NCBI GenBank assembly: GCA_041396705.1
Contig: JAWKYB010000019.1
Coordinates: 47,894 to 111,893, forward strand
Length of the DNA: 64,000 nucleotides
Direction: 5' to 3'
DNA from: Alphaproteobacteria bacterium
GTDB lineage: Bacteria; Pseudomonadota; Alphaproteobacteria; CALKHQ01
This document shows positions 11,766-20,451 of this stretch, one piece after another. Made by a program: the position numbers and the translations under genes. A model generated the notes under the pieces. That model was not told where the DNA came from. It saw only the letters and a program-made list of their open reading frames with translations, and searched no databases. Position 1 is the stretch's first letter. Every line of letters starts with the position of its first letter.

Positions 11766-11822
11766 GCGCTGCGCCCGCTTGCGCGCGTCCCCCTTTCCCG
11801 TAAAACCGCTGGGTGCCGCATC

Positions 11823-12857
11823 GTGGCCGAGTCACGTGCCGGCGCACGGGCGGAAGGTGCGGGCGCGATGGGCGGATTGATCGGATTGCTGTGGCTCGGC
11901 GTCGGCGGCGGTGCGCTGGCGATCGCTGCCGCGGAGCTGGCGCCGATCTGGCCGATCGCCGACACCGCCAGCCACTTCCGGCCACATCTTGCCATCTTCG
12001 TCGGCACCTTCGCGCTGGCGGCGCTGCCGGTCGGCCGCTGGGCGATCTTCATCGTCGGCGCGCTGGCCAGCGGCTGGGCGACGCTGGCGGTGACGTCGAC
12101 CGGCTCGTGCGAAGCGCCGGCCGGCGAAGGCGGCGGGCCGGCCTTCAGCGTGCTCAGCTTCAACATCCTGGCCAGCAACCTGGACCTGGAGGACATCGAA
12201 CAGCGCATCCGCGAGGCGGATGCCGACGCGGTGATCCTGATCGAGTACGGGCCGGTGCACACCCCGCTGGGCACCGCGCTCGCCGACATCTATCCCGGGC
12301 AGATCGACTGCGCCCAGACCCGCGGCTGCCGCATGGCGCTGATGGCGCGCCGACCGTTCACCCTGGCGCAGACCATGGGCCGCGACCAGGGCACGCCGCC
12401 GATCGTCAGCGCCCGCTTCGCGCTTGGCGAACCCGAGGCGGACTCGGCCGCCGGCGACGGCGCGGCACCGGCCGACGAGGCGGAGCAGGCCGCTGCGGAT
12501 TCCGTCGGCTTCACGCTGGTCGGCACGCACCTCAGCCGTCCGTTCGACGGCAGCGGTCGCTGGCAGGCACGCGACGTGGATTCGCTCATCGCGGCGATGG
12601 CCGGCCTGGACGGCCCGCTGGTCGTGGCCGGCGACTTCAACGCGACGCCGTGGTCGCGGTCCATGCGCACGATCCGCGAGTCGACCGGGCTGTGCGGCGC
12701 CGCCGGCTACCGGCCGACCTGGCCGGTATGGCTCGGCGCGCTCGGGTTGCCGATCGACCACATCCTGGTGTCGCCGGACCTGGCGGTGACGGCCGAGACG
12801 TTGCCGCCGGCCGGCTCGGACCACCTGCCGATCAGGGCCGTGGTGACGGCGCGTTAG
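11823..12857 (+). CDS. Membrane-anchored endonuclease/exonuclease/phosphatase family protein
   Basis: 344 residues from GTG 11823; an ATG at 11868 (MGGLIGLLWLG) is an alternative. Two or three hydrophobic segments (about residues 16-85) precede an EEP domain: VLSFNILASN (start), DAVILIEYGP (catalytic Glu), LVGTHLSRPFD (His), VVAGDFNATPWS (Asp/Asn) and SDHLPIRAVV (Asp-His). This layout is found in bacterial membrane-tethered phosphodiesterases of unknown substrate. All main EEP catalytic residues are present. It is convergent with moaE. Confidence 0.82.
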   Translation: MAESRAGARAEGAGAMGGLIGLLWLGVGGGALAIAAAELAPIWPIADTASHFRPHLAIFVGTFALAALPVGRWAIFIVGALASGWATLAVTSTGSCEAPAGEGGGPAFSVLSFNILASNLDLEDIEQRIREADADAVILIEYGPVHTPLGTALADIYPGQIDCAQTRGCRMALMARRPFTLAQTMGRDQGTPPIVSARFALGEPEADSAAGDGAAPADEAEQAAADSVGFTLVGTHLSRPFDGSGRWQARDVDSLIAAMAGLDGPLVVAGDFNATPWSRSMRTIRESTGLCGAAGYRPTWPVWLGALGLPIDHILVSPDLAVTAETLPPAGSDHLPIRAVVTAR

Positions 12858-12873
12858 CCCGGCCGGCCCGGCC

Positions 12874-13347
12874 TCAGCCCGCCTTTGCGGACCAACGCGC
12901 CGCCGCCGCGTCGTCGGCGGCACGCGCCTCGACCCAGCTTTCGCCGGCGGCGCCCGCCTCCAGCTTCCAGAACGGCGCCTTGGTCTTCAACCAGTCGATC
13001 AGGAAGGCGCAGCTTTCCAGGGCGGCTTGACGATGGGCCGATGCGGTGGCGACCAGCACGATGCGATCGCCCGGCTCGAGACGGCCATAGCGATGCACGA
13101 TCAGGCTGGCGGCCAGCGGCCAGCGCGCCCGGGCCTCGGCCTCGACCGCCGCCAGCATCTTCTCGGTCATGCCCGGATAGTGTTCCAGCGTCATTGCCGA
13201 CACGGCGTGCGTGCCGCCCTCGCCGCCGCTGATGTCGCGGACCAGGCCGACGAAGCTCGCCACGCCGCCGACCGCATGGTCGCCCGCGCTCAGCGCCGCC
13301 AGTTCCGCGCCGACGTCGAAATCCTCGCGCTGGACCCGCACCGTCAT
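12874..13347 (-). CDS. moaE: Molybdopterin synthase catalytic subunit MoaE
   Basis: 157 residues. Large subunit of molybdopterin synthase, which with MoaD inserts two sulphurs into cPMP to make molybdopterin. Family features are ASFVGLVRD, LEHYPGMTEKM, VHRYGRLEPGD and the Lys-rich active-site segment LKTKAPFWK. The gene is directly downstream of moaD with a 4-bp gap, so the two subunits are made together. Confidence 0.95.
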   Translation of the reverse strand: MTVRVQREDFDVGAELAALSAGDHAVGGVASFVGLVRDISGGEGGTHAVSAMTLEHYPGMTEKMLAAVEAEARARWPLAASLIVHRYGRLEPGDRIVLVATASAHRQAALESCAFLIDWLKTKAPFWKLEAGAAGESWVEARAADDAAAARWSAKAG

Positions 13348-13351
13348 CGGC

Positions 13352-13603
13352 TCAGCCGCCCGTCACCGGCGGGAAGAAGGCAACCTCGTCGCCCGGCCGG
13401 ACCGGCGTGTCCATGCCGGCGAACTCCTGGTTGACCGCGACGCGCACCACGTCCATCCGCGCCAGCGCGGCGGCGTGGGCCGGGCTGCGCGCGCGCAGCC
13501 AGTCGACCAGCCCCGCCACGTCGGTCACGTCGGCCGGCGGTTCGACCCGCTCCTCGCCCTGGCCCAGCTTCTGCCGCAGCCAGGCAAAATACAGCAGCTT
13601 CAC
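13352..13603 (-). CDS. moaD: Molybdopterin synthase sulphur carrier MoaD
   Basis: 83-residue ubiquitin-like small subunit of molybdopterin synthase. It begins KLLYFAWLRQKLG and ends with the required Gly-Gly (FFPPVTGG), whose C-terminal carboxylate is thiolated. Its start overlaps the moeA stop by 4 bp (13600-13603), so it is translationally coupled in the order moeA-moaD-moaE. Confidence 0.95.
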   Translation of the reverse strand: MKLLYFAWLRQKLGQGEERVEPPADVTDVAGLVDWLRARSPAHAAALARMDVVRVAVNQEFAGMDTPVRPGDEVAFFPPVTGG

Positions 13604-14871
13604 GGCATCACCTCGCTCATCGGTATGAAGGGCGCGACCGCGCCGGCGTCAAGCCCGGACACGCCCTCCGCCAGTTCGACAAGACCGTCCGCCGCGACCA
13701 TCGACATCAGCACGCCGGCGCCGTCGCGCGGGAATCGGCGGGCCACCGGCACGCCGTCGGCGCCGGCCGGGTCCAGCGTCGCCCGGACGAATTCGCGCCG
13801 GTTCGCCTTCTTGCGAGCGGCGAAACCGAGGCGGACCGGGAACCGGTGCGGCACATGGTCCACCGCGCCGGCCAGCCGGTCGACCAGCGCGCGGCCGAGG
13901 AACAGGAATGTCACCATCGCCGCGACCGGGTTGCCCGGCAGGCCGAGCACCGGCGTCATGCCGTCCGCGCCCGGCATCAACCCCAGTCCGACCGGACGGC
14001 CCGGCTTGATCGACAGGCGCCAGACGTCCAGTCGCCCCGCCGTCCGCAGCACCGCCGGCAGGTGATCGTGGTCGCCGGTCGACATGCCGCCGGAGGTGAC
14101 GACGAGGTCGTGGGCGGCCGCCGCATCGGCCAGCGCCTCGCGCACGGCCTCGCGCCGGTCGGGGACGATCCCGCGGTCGTCGACCGCACAGCCCAACCGC
14201 CGCAGCAGGCCGGCAATGAGGCACCGGTTGGAGTCGTAGATCGCGCCCGCTGGAGCTGTCGTGCCGGGCTCGTGCACCTCGTCGCCGGTCGACATCAGCG
14301 CCACCCGCAGCGGACGACGCACGGCGACGCCGGTCGCGCCCTGCGACGCCAGCACGGCGACGTCCTGCGGGCGCAGGCGGCTGCCGGCGGCCAGCAGCGG
14401 CGCGCCGACGGTGACGTCCTCGCCGGCGAAGCGGCGATTGGCGCCCGCGCGGATGCCATGCGGGATTGTCACGCGACCGTCGGCGACGGTGCAGTCCTCC
14501 TGCATCAGCACGGTATCCGCGCCGTCCGGCATCGGCGCACCGGTGAAGATGCGGATCGCCTCGCCGGCGCCCGCCGGCCGGCCCAGCGGCCGCCCGGCAG
14601 CGGCAGAGCCGCCGACCGGCAGCGTCGTCGGCCCTGACGCCGCGAGGTCGGCGAACCGCACCGCATAGCCGTCCACGGCGGAATTGTCGGTCGGCGGCAC
14701 CGCGCGGACGCCGACGGCCGCCTCGGCCAGGACGCGGCCCGGCGCATCGGCAAGGCCGACCCGCTCGGTCGCCGCCACGCACCGTACGCGGGTCCGCAAC
14801 AGGGCGAGCGCGTCGTCCAGCGGCATCAGGTCGCCGCCGAAGGCAAAGCAGTCGTCCGAGAGCTGGGCCAT
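13600..14871 (-). CDS. moeA: Molybdopterin molybdenumtransferase MoeA
   Basis: 423 residues. Inserts molybdate into adenylylated molybdopterin in the final step of Moco synthesis. Recognised by DNSAVDGYAVR near residue 60, IFTGAPMPDGADTV, the nucleotide-binding STGDEVHEPG and TSGGMSTGDHDHL, and KPGRPVGLGLM followed by LPGNPVAAMVTF. Length is normal. First gene of the moeA-moaD-moaE unit. The earlier Moco genes (moaA, moaC, mogA) are not in the window. Confidence 0.95.
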   Translation of the reverse strand: MAQLSDDCFAFGGDLMPLDDALALLRTRVRCVAATERVGLADAPGRVLAEAAVGVRAVPPTDNSAVDGYAVRFADLAASGPTTLPVGGSAAAGRPLGRPAGAGEAIRIFTGAPMPDGADTVLMQEDCTVADGRVTIPHGIRAGANRRFAGEDVTVGAPLLAAGSRLRPQDVAVLASQGATGVAVRRPLRVALMSTGDEVHEPGTTAPAGAIYDSNRCLIAGLLRRLGCAVDDRGIVPDRREAVREALADAAAAHDLVVTSGGMSTGDHDHLPAVLRTAGRLDVWRLSIKPGRPVGLGLMPGADGMTPVLGLPGNPVAAMVTFLFLGRALVDRLAGAVDHVPHRFPVRLGFAARKKANRREFVRATLDPAGADGVPVARRFPRDGAGVLMSMVAADGLVELAEGVSGLDAGAVAPFIPMSEVMP

Positions 14872-14901
14872 CGTCGTGGCACGCCGCGGCGCGTGGCCGC
14901 G

Positions 14902-15642
14902 TCAGGCCGGCATGAGCGCCCGCTCGGTCGCGGCCATGACATTGCGGTAGAGCTGGCGCGCCGCCGCCTTGAACTGCGGCATGTTGCGCGCACAGTCCGC
15001 GCCGATGCGCGCCAGCCCGTGCGGGCCGAGCGCCCGTTCCAGCGCCGCCCGATATTCCGGAATCGCCGCCCAGTCGGCGACGGTCGTGTCGGTCAGCTCG
15101 ACATGGTACTGCAGGCTGAACGCCCGCTCGCCGACCGCCATGGCCTGAACCGCGCAGGCCGGCGATTCGGCCAGGACGGCGGCCCCCGCCGGCACGCGCA
15201 ATACCTCGGCGCTGTGCCACTGCAGGGCCGAGGTGCGCGGCGGAATGCCGGCCATCAGCGGGCTGGCCCGTCCGGCCTCGGTCAGCGTCACGTCCAGCAC
15301 GCCGATCTCCGGCGTCGCCGCCGGCCCTACCGCGCCGCCAAGCGCCGCCGCCAGCAGCTGGTGGCCGAGGCAGAGCCCGAAATACGGCATCCGGCGCCCG
15401 ACCACCGCCTGCCGGATCGCCGCCTTCTCGGCGATCAGCCAGGGATGCGCATCCTCCTGCCACACGTCCATCGGGCCGCCCATCACCCACAGGGCGTCGA
15501 AGTCGGCCAGGTTGGGAATCGGCGCGCCCTCGTCGAGCTCGACCCCGGTCCAGGCGATGCCGTCCTCGGCCATGAAATCGCGAAAGATGCCGGGGTGCTC
15601 GCAGGCGAGATGCTGGAACACCAGGATGCGCGGTCGGGCCAT
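14902..15642 (-). CDS. Class I glutamine amidotransferase-like protein
   Basis: 246 residues. The fold resembles GMP-synthase-type glutaminase domains used alone. The nucleophile elbow is YFGLCLGHQLLA, and the His-Glu pair is in LQYHVELTD. GGPMDVWQED near residue 55 is typical of the GMP synthase (glutamine-hydrolysing)-like subfamily, which includes enzymes that transfer or hydrolyse gamma-glutamyl groups. No synthetase partner is adjacent. It lies 30 bp upstream of moeA on the same strand, so read-through into the Moco genes is possible. Confidence 0.85.
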   Translation of the reverse strand: MARPRILVFQHLACEHPGIFRDFMAEDGIAWTGVELDEGAPIPNLADFDALWVMGGPMDVWQEDAHPWLIAEKAAIRQAVVGRRMPYFGLCLGHQLLAAALGGAVGPAATPEIGVLDVTLTEAGRASPLMAGIPPRTSALQWHSAEVLRVPAGAAVLAESPACAVQAMAVGERAFSLQYHVELTDTTVADWAAIPEYRAALERALGPHGLARIGADCARNMPQFKAAARQLYRNVMAATERALMPA

Positions 15643-15784
15643 GTTTCACCTCCTGACGAACCCCTGCCGCCGGCTGCGGGGCTTTACGAAGACTTAAGGC
15701 GCGTCCGGCAAAGTGGCGGATCGATGGACCCGTGTCGAGGCCGCGTGCGCGAGCGCGCCGCCAACATTGACGAAGCGTGAGACG

Positions 15785-16897
15785 ATGACCCAACGGTTGA
15801 GCGAGGACGACGTCAAGCGGCTGCTGACCGAGCGGACCGAAGAGGTTCGCGCGGAGACCGCGCACAAGCTGGCCTCCCAGTACGGCCATGCCGAGATGAG
15901 CGAAAGCGAACGCGCGATGGCGGAAGAGATCTTCCGCATCATGGTGCGCGACGCCGCGGTCCGGGTGCGCCAGGCGCTGGCCGAGCAGCTGGCCGAAAGC
16001 GGCGTGGTGCCGCACGACGTGGCCCTTTCGCTGGCGCAGGACATCGACGAGGTCGCGCTGCCGGTGTTGCAGAAGTCGTCGGTGCTGACCGACGAGGACC
16101 TGATCGAGATCGTGCGCGCCAGCGGCACCACCAAGCAGGTGGCCATCGCCCAGCGCGAGGCCGTGTCCGAGACGGTTTCGGCCGCCCTGGTCGAGACCGC
16201 CGACGAGGACGTGGTGGCCGAGTTGGTGGCCAACGACGGCGCCACGCTGTCGGAGGCCTCGCTGCACAAGGTGATCGACGACTTCGGCGACAGCGCCCGC
16301 ATCCAGCAGCCGATGGTCAGCCGCGGCAGCCTGCCGGTCGGCATCTCCGAGCGGCTGGTCTCGGTGCTGTCCGACAGCCTGCGCGAGCAGCTGGTCGCCA
16401 AGCACGAGCTTTCGCCGGAAACGGCCACCGACCTGATCATCCAGTCGCGCGAGCGCGCGATCCTCGGCCTGTCCAAGGGTTCCGACATCCGCGACGTGAT
16501 GGCACTCACCGCGCAGCTGCACCGCAACGGCCGGCTGACGCCGACGCTGATCCTGCGCGCCACCTGCATGGGCGACGGCCAGTTCCTGGAGGCGTCGCTC
16601 GCCACCCTGTGCGACATCCCGCTGTCCAACGCCCAGGCGCTGATCCACGACCGCGGCGGTCTCGGCCTCAAGTCGATCTACCGCCACGCCAAGCTGCCGG
16701 ACGAGTTCTACCCGGCGATCAAGGTGGCCGTCGACGTGATGCGCGAGACCGACTACGACGGCAACGACCACGACCGCGAGCGCTATCGCCGCCGCGTGGT
16801 CGAGCGAATCCTGACCCAGACCGAGGACATCGCGACCGAGGACCTGGACTATCTGCTCGACCGCATGAGCGACATGGGCATGCGCGCCGCCGCCTGA
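15785..16897 (+). CDS. DUF2336 domain protein
   Basis: 370 residues from the ATG at 15785; an upstream GTG at 15713 lacks support. DUF2336 proteins are alphaproteobacterial and all-helical, built of HEAT-like repeats. Visible features are RAETAHKLASQYG, RVRQALAEQLAESGVVPHDVA-type repeats through about residue 180 and a C-terminal LLDRMSDMG. Some family members act in development or signalling, but no function is established here. A strong hairpin terminator follows. The gene is divergent from the amidotransferase gene across about 140 bp. Confidence 0.88.
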   Translation: MTQRLSEDDVKRLLTERTEEVRAETAHKLASQYGHAEMSESERAMAEEIFRIMVRDAAVRVRQALAEQLAESGVVPHDVALSLAQDIDEVALPVLQKSSVLTDEDLIEIVRASGTTKQVAIAQREAVSETVSAALVETADEDVVAELVANDGATLSEASLHKVIDDFGDSARIQQPMVSRGSLPVGISERLVSVLSDSLREQLVAKHELSPETATDLIIQSRERAILGLSKGSDIRDVMALTAQLHRNGRLTPTLILRATCMGDGQFLEASLATLCDIPLSNAQALIHDRGGLGLKSIYRHAKLPDEFYPAIKVAVDVMRETDYDGNDHDRERYRRRVVERILTQTEDIATEDLDYLLDRMSDMGMRAAA

Positions 16898-16930
16898 CCT
16901 CGCCCCGGCCCGGCAGGACGTCATCGCGCC

Positions 16931-16968
16931 GAACCGCCCGCGCCCCGCGCCGGGCGGTTTCGCTTTAG
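16931..16968 (+). terminator. Rho-independent-type terminator of the DUF2336 gene
   Basis: AACCGCCCG (16932-16940) pairs with CGGGCGGTT (16951-16959) around a 10-nt loop, followed by TTTCGCTTT. It lies between convergent genes, 35 bp after the DUF2336 stop. The T-rich run on the plus strand suits termination in that direction. Confidence 0.65.
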
Positions 16969-16978
16969 CGGGGCAATG

Positions 16979-18388
16979 CTAGCCGCCGACCGGCGCCGGC
17001 TGCGCCGAATACCACTCCGGCAGCCACAGCGCGAGGCCCGGGAACAGGATCACCGCGGCCAGCACCAGCAGCTGCAGCAGGACGAAGGGAATGATCCCCA
17101 GGTAGATGTCCTTCAACGACACCTGCGGCGGCGCCACCCCGCGCATGTAGAAAAGCGCGAAGCCGAACGGCGGCGTCAGGAACGAGGTCTGCAGGTTGAC
17201 CGCGATCAGGATCGCGAACCAGTAGGTCACCGCGTTGGCCATCGGCGAATCGACATGGTGGCCGAGGTCGAGGTGGGCGATGATCGGCGTGAACACCGGC
17301 AGCACGATCAGCGTGATCTCGATCCAGTCGAAGAAGAAGCCGAGCAGGAAGACGATCAGCATCAGCACGAACAGCAGGCCCCACGGCCCGAACGCCAGAT
17401 ACTCGATCAGGTCGATGACCAGCTGCTCGCCGCCCAGCCGCCGGAAGATGTAGGAAAAGGCGGTCGCGCCGACGAAGATGAAGAACAGCATCGCGTTGGT
17501 CAGCGCCGAGCGCTGCACCACCTCGCACAGCGTGCGCCACTTCAGCTTGCGGTTGAACAGCGCCAGCAGCACCGCGCCGGCGGCGCCGACGCCGGACGCC
17601 TCGGTCGGCGTCGCCCAGCCGCCGAAGATCGAGCCCAGCACCAGCACGATCAGGAAGACCGGCGGGATGAAGCTGCGCAGCACCAGCAGGAACAGGTCGC
17701 GATTGGTGTCGGGCCCGACGTCGGCCGGCAGCCGCGGCGCGACCTTCGGCCGGACCATCGCCAGCACGACGATATAGACCAGATAGACCGCGGCCAGCAG
17801 CAGCCCCGGCACGATGGCCGCGACGAACAGGTTGCCCACCGTGATCGACAGCAGGTCGGCCATGATCACCAGCATGATGCTGGGCGGGATCAGGATTCCG
17901 AGCGTGCCCGACGCGGCGATGATGCCGGTCGATAGCCTGTTGGAATAGCCGCTCTGCATCATCACCGGCAGCGCCAGCAGCGTCAGCATCACCACCGAGG
18001 CGCCGATGATTCCGGTGGTCGCCGCCATGATGGTGCCGAGCAGCGAGACCGCCAGCGCGAGCCCGCCGGGCACCCGGCGCAACAGGATGTTCAGCGTGTT
18101 CAGCAGGTCGCGGGCGACGCCGCTTTTTTCCAGCATCGTTCCCATGAAGATGAACATGGGAATCGCCACCAGCACCGGGTTCTCGGCGATGCCGCCCCAG
18201 ATGCGGTTGGCCAGCGCCTCGTAGTGCGCCGGCCGGAAGACGCCGAACGCCCAGCCGATCAGGCCGAAATAGACGCCGACGCCGGCCACCATCATCGCCA
18301 CCGGATAGCCGGTGAACAGCAGGAAGCCGAGCGCCAGGAACATCAGCGCCGGCAGCAGCTCGTCGATGGGAACGCCCAGCAGATCCAT
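16979..18388 (-). CDS. dctM: TRAP transporter large permease DctM
   Basis: 469-residue polytopic inner-membrane protein, the sodium-driven transport channel of a TRAP uptake system. About twelve hydrophobic segments; family landmarks are FIFMGTMLEKSGVARDLL, SGTLGILIPPSIMLV, ATPTEASGVGAAGA and the C-terminal TPPFGFALFYMRGVAP. It follows dctQ with a 2-bp gap. Together with DctQ and DctP it imports organic acids or related solutes; the substrate is not evident from sequence. Confidence 0.94.
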   Translation of the reverse strand: MDLLGVPIDELLPALMFLALGFLLFTGYPVAMMVAGVGVYFGLIGWAFGVFRPAHYEALANRIWGGIAENPVLVAIPMFIFMGTMLEKSGVARDLLNTLNILLRRVPGGLALAVSLLGTIMAATTGIIGASVVMLTLLALPVMMQSGYSNRLSTGIIAASGTLGILIPPSIMLVIMADLLSITVGNLFVAAIVPGLLLAAVYLVYIVVLAMVRPKVAPRLPADVGPDTNRDLFLLVLRSFIPPVFLIVLVLGSIFGGWATPTEASGVGAAGAVLLALFNRKLKWRTLCEVVQRSALTNAMLFFIFVGATAFSYIFRRLGGEQLVIDLIEYLAFGPWGLLFVLMLIVFLLGFFFDWIEITLIVLPVFTPIIAHLDLGHHVDSPMANAVTYWFAILIAVNLQTSFLTPPFGFALFYMRGVAPPQVSLKDIYLGIIPFVLLQLLVLAAVILFPGLALWLPEWYSAQPAPVGG

Positions 18389-18390
18389 GG

Positions 18391-19146
18391 TCAGTCGCCG
18401 TCCGAGCTCTGCACCAGCACGCGCTGCTCGAAGCGCTCGACCCGCACGACCAGTTCAGGACCTGCGAACAGGACCAGGAGCTTGCGGATCAGCACCGCGA
18501 TCGCCGACAGCGCCGCGACCACGAGCCCGAGCGGCAGCACCGCCTTGATGATCCAGCGGTGCGACAGCCCGGTCAGCGCCGACGACACCTCGCCCTGGTC
18601 AAACGAGTTGGCGGCGTACTCGGCGAAGATGAAGAACAGCAGCCCGCAATAGGGGATCATGAACAGCAGCGCGCCGAGCAGTTCGATCCACTGCTGCGCG
18701 CGCGGCTTCAGCCGCTCGCGGACCAGGTCGACCCGGACGTGGGCGTTGGCGATATAGGCGAAGCCGAAGCCCAGCGCGAAGATCACCGTGTGCAGGTGCC
18801 ATTCCATTTCCTGCAGCTTGGTGGAGGTCAGATCGGCGCCCTCCTCCATGCCGCGCTTGACCCACAGCAGTGCGTCCTGGATCCACACGCCCCAGGACCA
18901 GACCTCGCCCTCGGCGCGCCGGGTGACGACGTCGAGCAGGATGATCAGGATCAGCGGCAGGAACAGCCAGGCCGCCGCCTTGCCGGCGAACACCACCACC
19001 GCGTCGAGCCCGCGCGAGAATCGGAACAGGGCGAATTGCGAGCGCTCGCCCAGCATCAGCAGCACCAGCACGACCAGCATCGCGCCCACCCCGGCGAAGA
19101 ACCAGGGGATGACGACGGCCTGATCGAGGTCGAGCGTGCGGTTCAT
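18391..19146 (-). CDS. dctQ: TRAP transporter small permease DctQ
   Basis: 251 residues, longer than the usual 160-200. Four or more hydrophobic segments. The core DctQ region contains WHLHTVIFALGFGFAYIANAHVRVDLVRERL. N-terminal extra segments (about residues 1-70) include a membrane span GAMLVVLVLLMLGE and VFAGKAAAWLFLPLILIILLD. Long DctQ proteins of this kind occur in mannitol/chloroaromatic-type TRAP systems. It lies between dctP and dctM. Confidence 0.88.
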   Translation of the reverse strand: MNRTLDLDQAVVIPWFFAGVGAMLVVLVLLMLGERSQFALFRFSRGLDAVVVFAGKAAAWLFLPLILIILLDVVTRRAEGEVWSWGVWIQDALLWVKRGMEEGADLTSTKLQEMEWHLHTVIFALGFGFAYIANAHVRVDLVRERLKPRAQQWIELLGALLFMIPYCGLLFFIFAEYAANSFDQGEVSSALTGLSHRWIIKAVLPLGLVVAALSAIAVLIRKLLVLFAGPELVVRVERFEQRVLVQSSDGD

Positions 19147-19177
19147 GACTGCGCGGGCTAGACGCCGGGGCGGCGTT

Positions 19178-19231
19178 GGCCCGCGCTGACGCGCGGGCCG
19201 GAATGCGGATGCCGCTCAAACCCCAGCGGCA
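19178..19231 (-). terminator. Two hairpins between dctP and dctQ
   Basis: GGCCCGCG (19178-19185) with CGCGGGCC (19192-19199) is a perfect 8-bp stem. TGCCGCT (19210-19216) with AGCGGCA (19225-19231) is a second, 7-bp stem. Both lie in the 112-bp gap after the binding-protein gene. Hairpins there commonly allow more binding protein than permease; that role is inferred. A T-run is not present. Confidence 0.45.
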
Positions 19232-19258
19232 CCCACGACGCCATCGGTCCGGCTGTCC

Positions 19259-20302
19259 CTAGTCGAGGTAGCCGAGGTCCTTCCAAACCCGGTAGTTCGC
19301 GCGGAAGGTGGAGTAGGACTCCCAGACCTTGGCGAAATTCTCGTTCTCGGCCACCAGTTCGGCCACGACCTCTTCCCAGGCCGCGTTCAGCTGGTCGAGG
19401 ATATCCTGGGGCCAGCGGTGCAGCGTGACGCCGTTGGCCTGCAGCTCCTGCAGGGCGGCGAACTGGATCGCCTCGCCTTCGGCGATGCCCTCGCGCATCG
19501 CGTCGCCGCAGGCCAGCTCGAGGATCGACTGCTGCTGCTCGGTCAGGCCGTTCCAGCTGTCCAGGTTCAGCAGCAGCTCGAAGATCGTCGACTGCTGGTG
19601 CCAGCCCGGGAAGTAGTAGTGCTTGGCCACCTGGAAGAAGCCCAGGTTGAGGTCGATCGCCGGCTGCGAGAATTCGGTGGCGTCGATGGTGCCCAGCTCG
19701 AGCGCCTGATAGATCTCGCCGCCCGCCAGCAGCTGGGTCGAGACGCCGAGCTTCTCCATCACCCGGGCGCCGAGACCGAAGAACCGCATCTTCAGGCCGT
19801 TGAGCTGGTCGATCGAGGTGATCTCGTTCTTGAACCAGCCGGACGCCTCCGGCGCGATGATGCCGCACGGAATCGACTTCAGCCCGTAGCTGCCATAAAG
19901 CTCGTCCTGCAGCTCGCGGCCGCCGCCATAGTAGATCCAGGCCAGATACTCGCCCGATGCCGGGCCGAACGGCACGGCGGAGAACATGGCGAAGGTCGGG
20001 TCCTTGCCCGCCCAGTAGCCCGGGGTCGACCAGGCCGCGTCGATCGAGCCGCTGGCGACCGCGTCGAAGGTCTCCAGCGCCGGCACCAGGGCGCCAGGCT
20101 CGTAGAAGGTGATGTCGATATCGCCGCCGGAAGCGACGCGGATCTTGTCGACCAGGTGCACGCCCAGCGTGCCGAGCTGGGTCAGCGTGCTGGAATAGGT
20201 CGAGCCCATGTCCCAGCGCACGGACTGGGCCGACGCCGCGCCGGCGCCGACGGCCAGCCCGAGGGCCGTGGCCCCCGCAAGCAAGACGCTCTTCGTAATC
20301 AT
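19259..20302 (-). CDS. dctP: TRAP transporter substrate-binding protein DctP
   Basis: 347 residues. Periplasmic binding protein of the TRAP system. The ATG at 20300-20302 is preceded by GGAGGC and opens a signal peptide (VLLAGATALGLAVGAGAASAQ). The mature part has the family order: RWDMGSTYSS, ASGGDIDITFYEPGALVPALETFDAVASG, YWAGKDPTFAMF, MRFFGLGARVMEKLGVST and SQPAIDLNLGFFQVAKHYYFPGWHQQS. The Ala-rich sequence upstream in the same frame is not coding. It lies 112 bp from dctQ across hairpins. Confidence 0.92.
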   Translation of the reverse strand: MITKSVLLAGATALGLAVGAGAASAQSVRWDMGSTYSSTLTQLGTLGVHLVDKIRVASGGDIDITFYEPGALVPALETFDAVASGSIDAAWSTPGYWAGKDPTFAMFSAVPFGPASGEYLAWIYYGGGRELQDELYGSYGLKSIPCGIIAPEASGWFKNEITSIDQLNGLKMRFFGLGARVMEKLGVSTQLLAGGEIYQALELGTIDATEFSQPAIDLNLGFFQVAKHYYFPGWHQQSTIFELLLNLDSWNGLTEQQQSILELACGDAMREGIAEGEAIQFAALQELQANGVTLHRWPQDILDQLNAAWEEVVAELVAENENFAKVWESYSTFRANYRVWKDLGYLD

Positions 20303-20451
20303 GTCTGCAGCCTCCCTTTGGGTTCTTGGCTCATCGATCGTGGTGGATATGTCGATGCTCGTGCCGGCGCTGCCAACGCCCGCGCGCCGGAACGGTAGTG
20401 GACGGGCGCGGAGGGCACAATGCCAATCTGGCCGGCTGCGGCGGCCGGCCG

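Noticed and set aside
13649..16924. 1,091-residue minus-strand frame across moeA, the amidotransferase and DUF2336 genes
   Set aside because: It covers three genes with recognised motifs in other frames and has no domain of its own.
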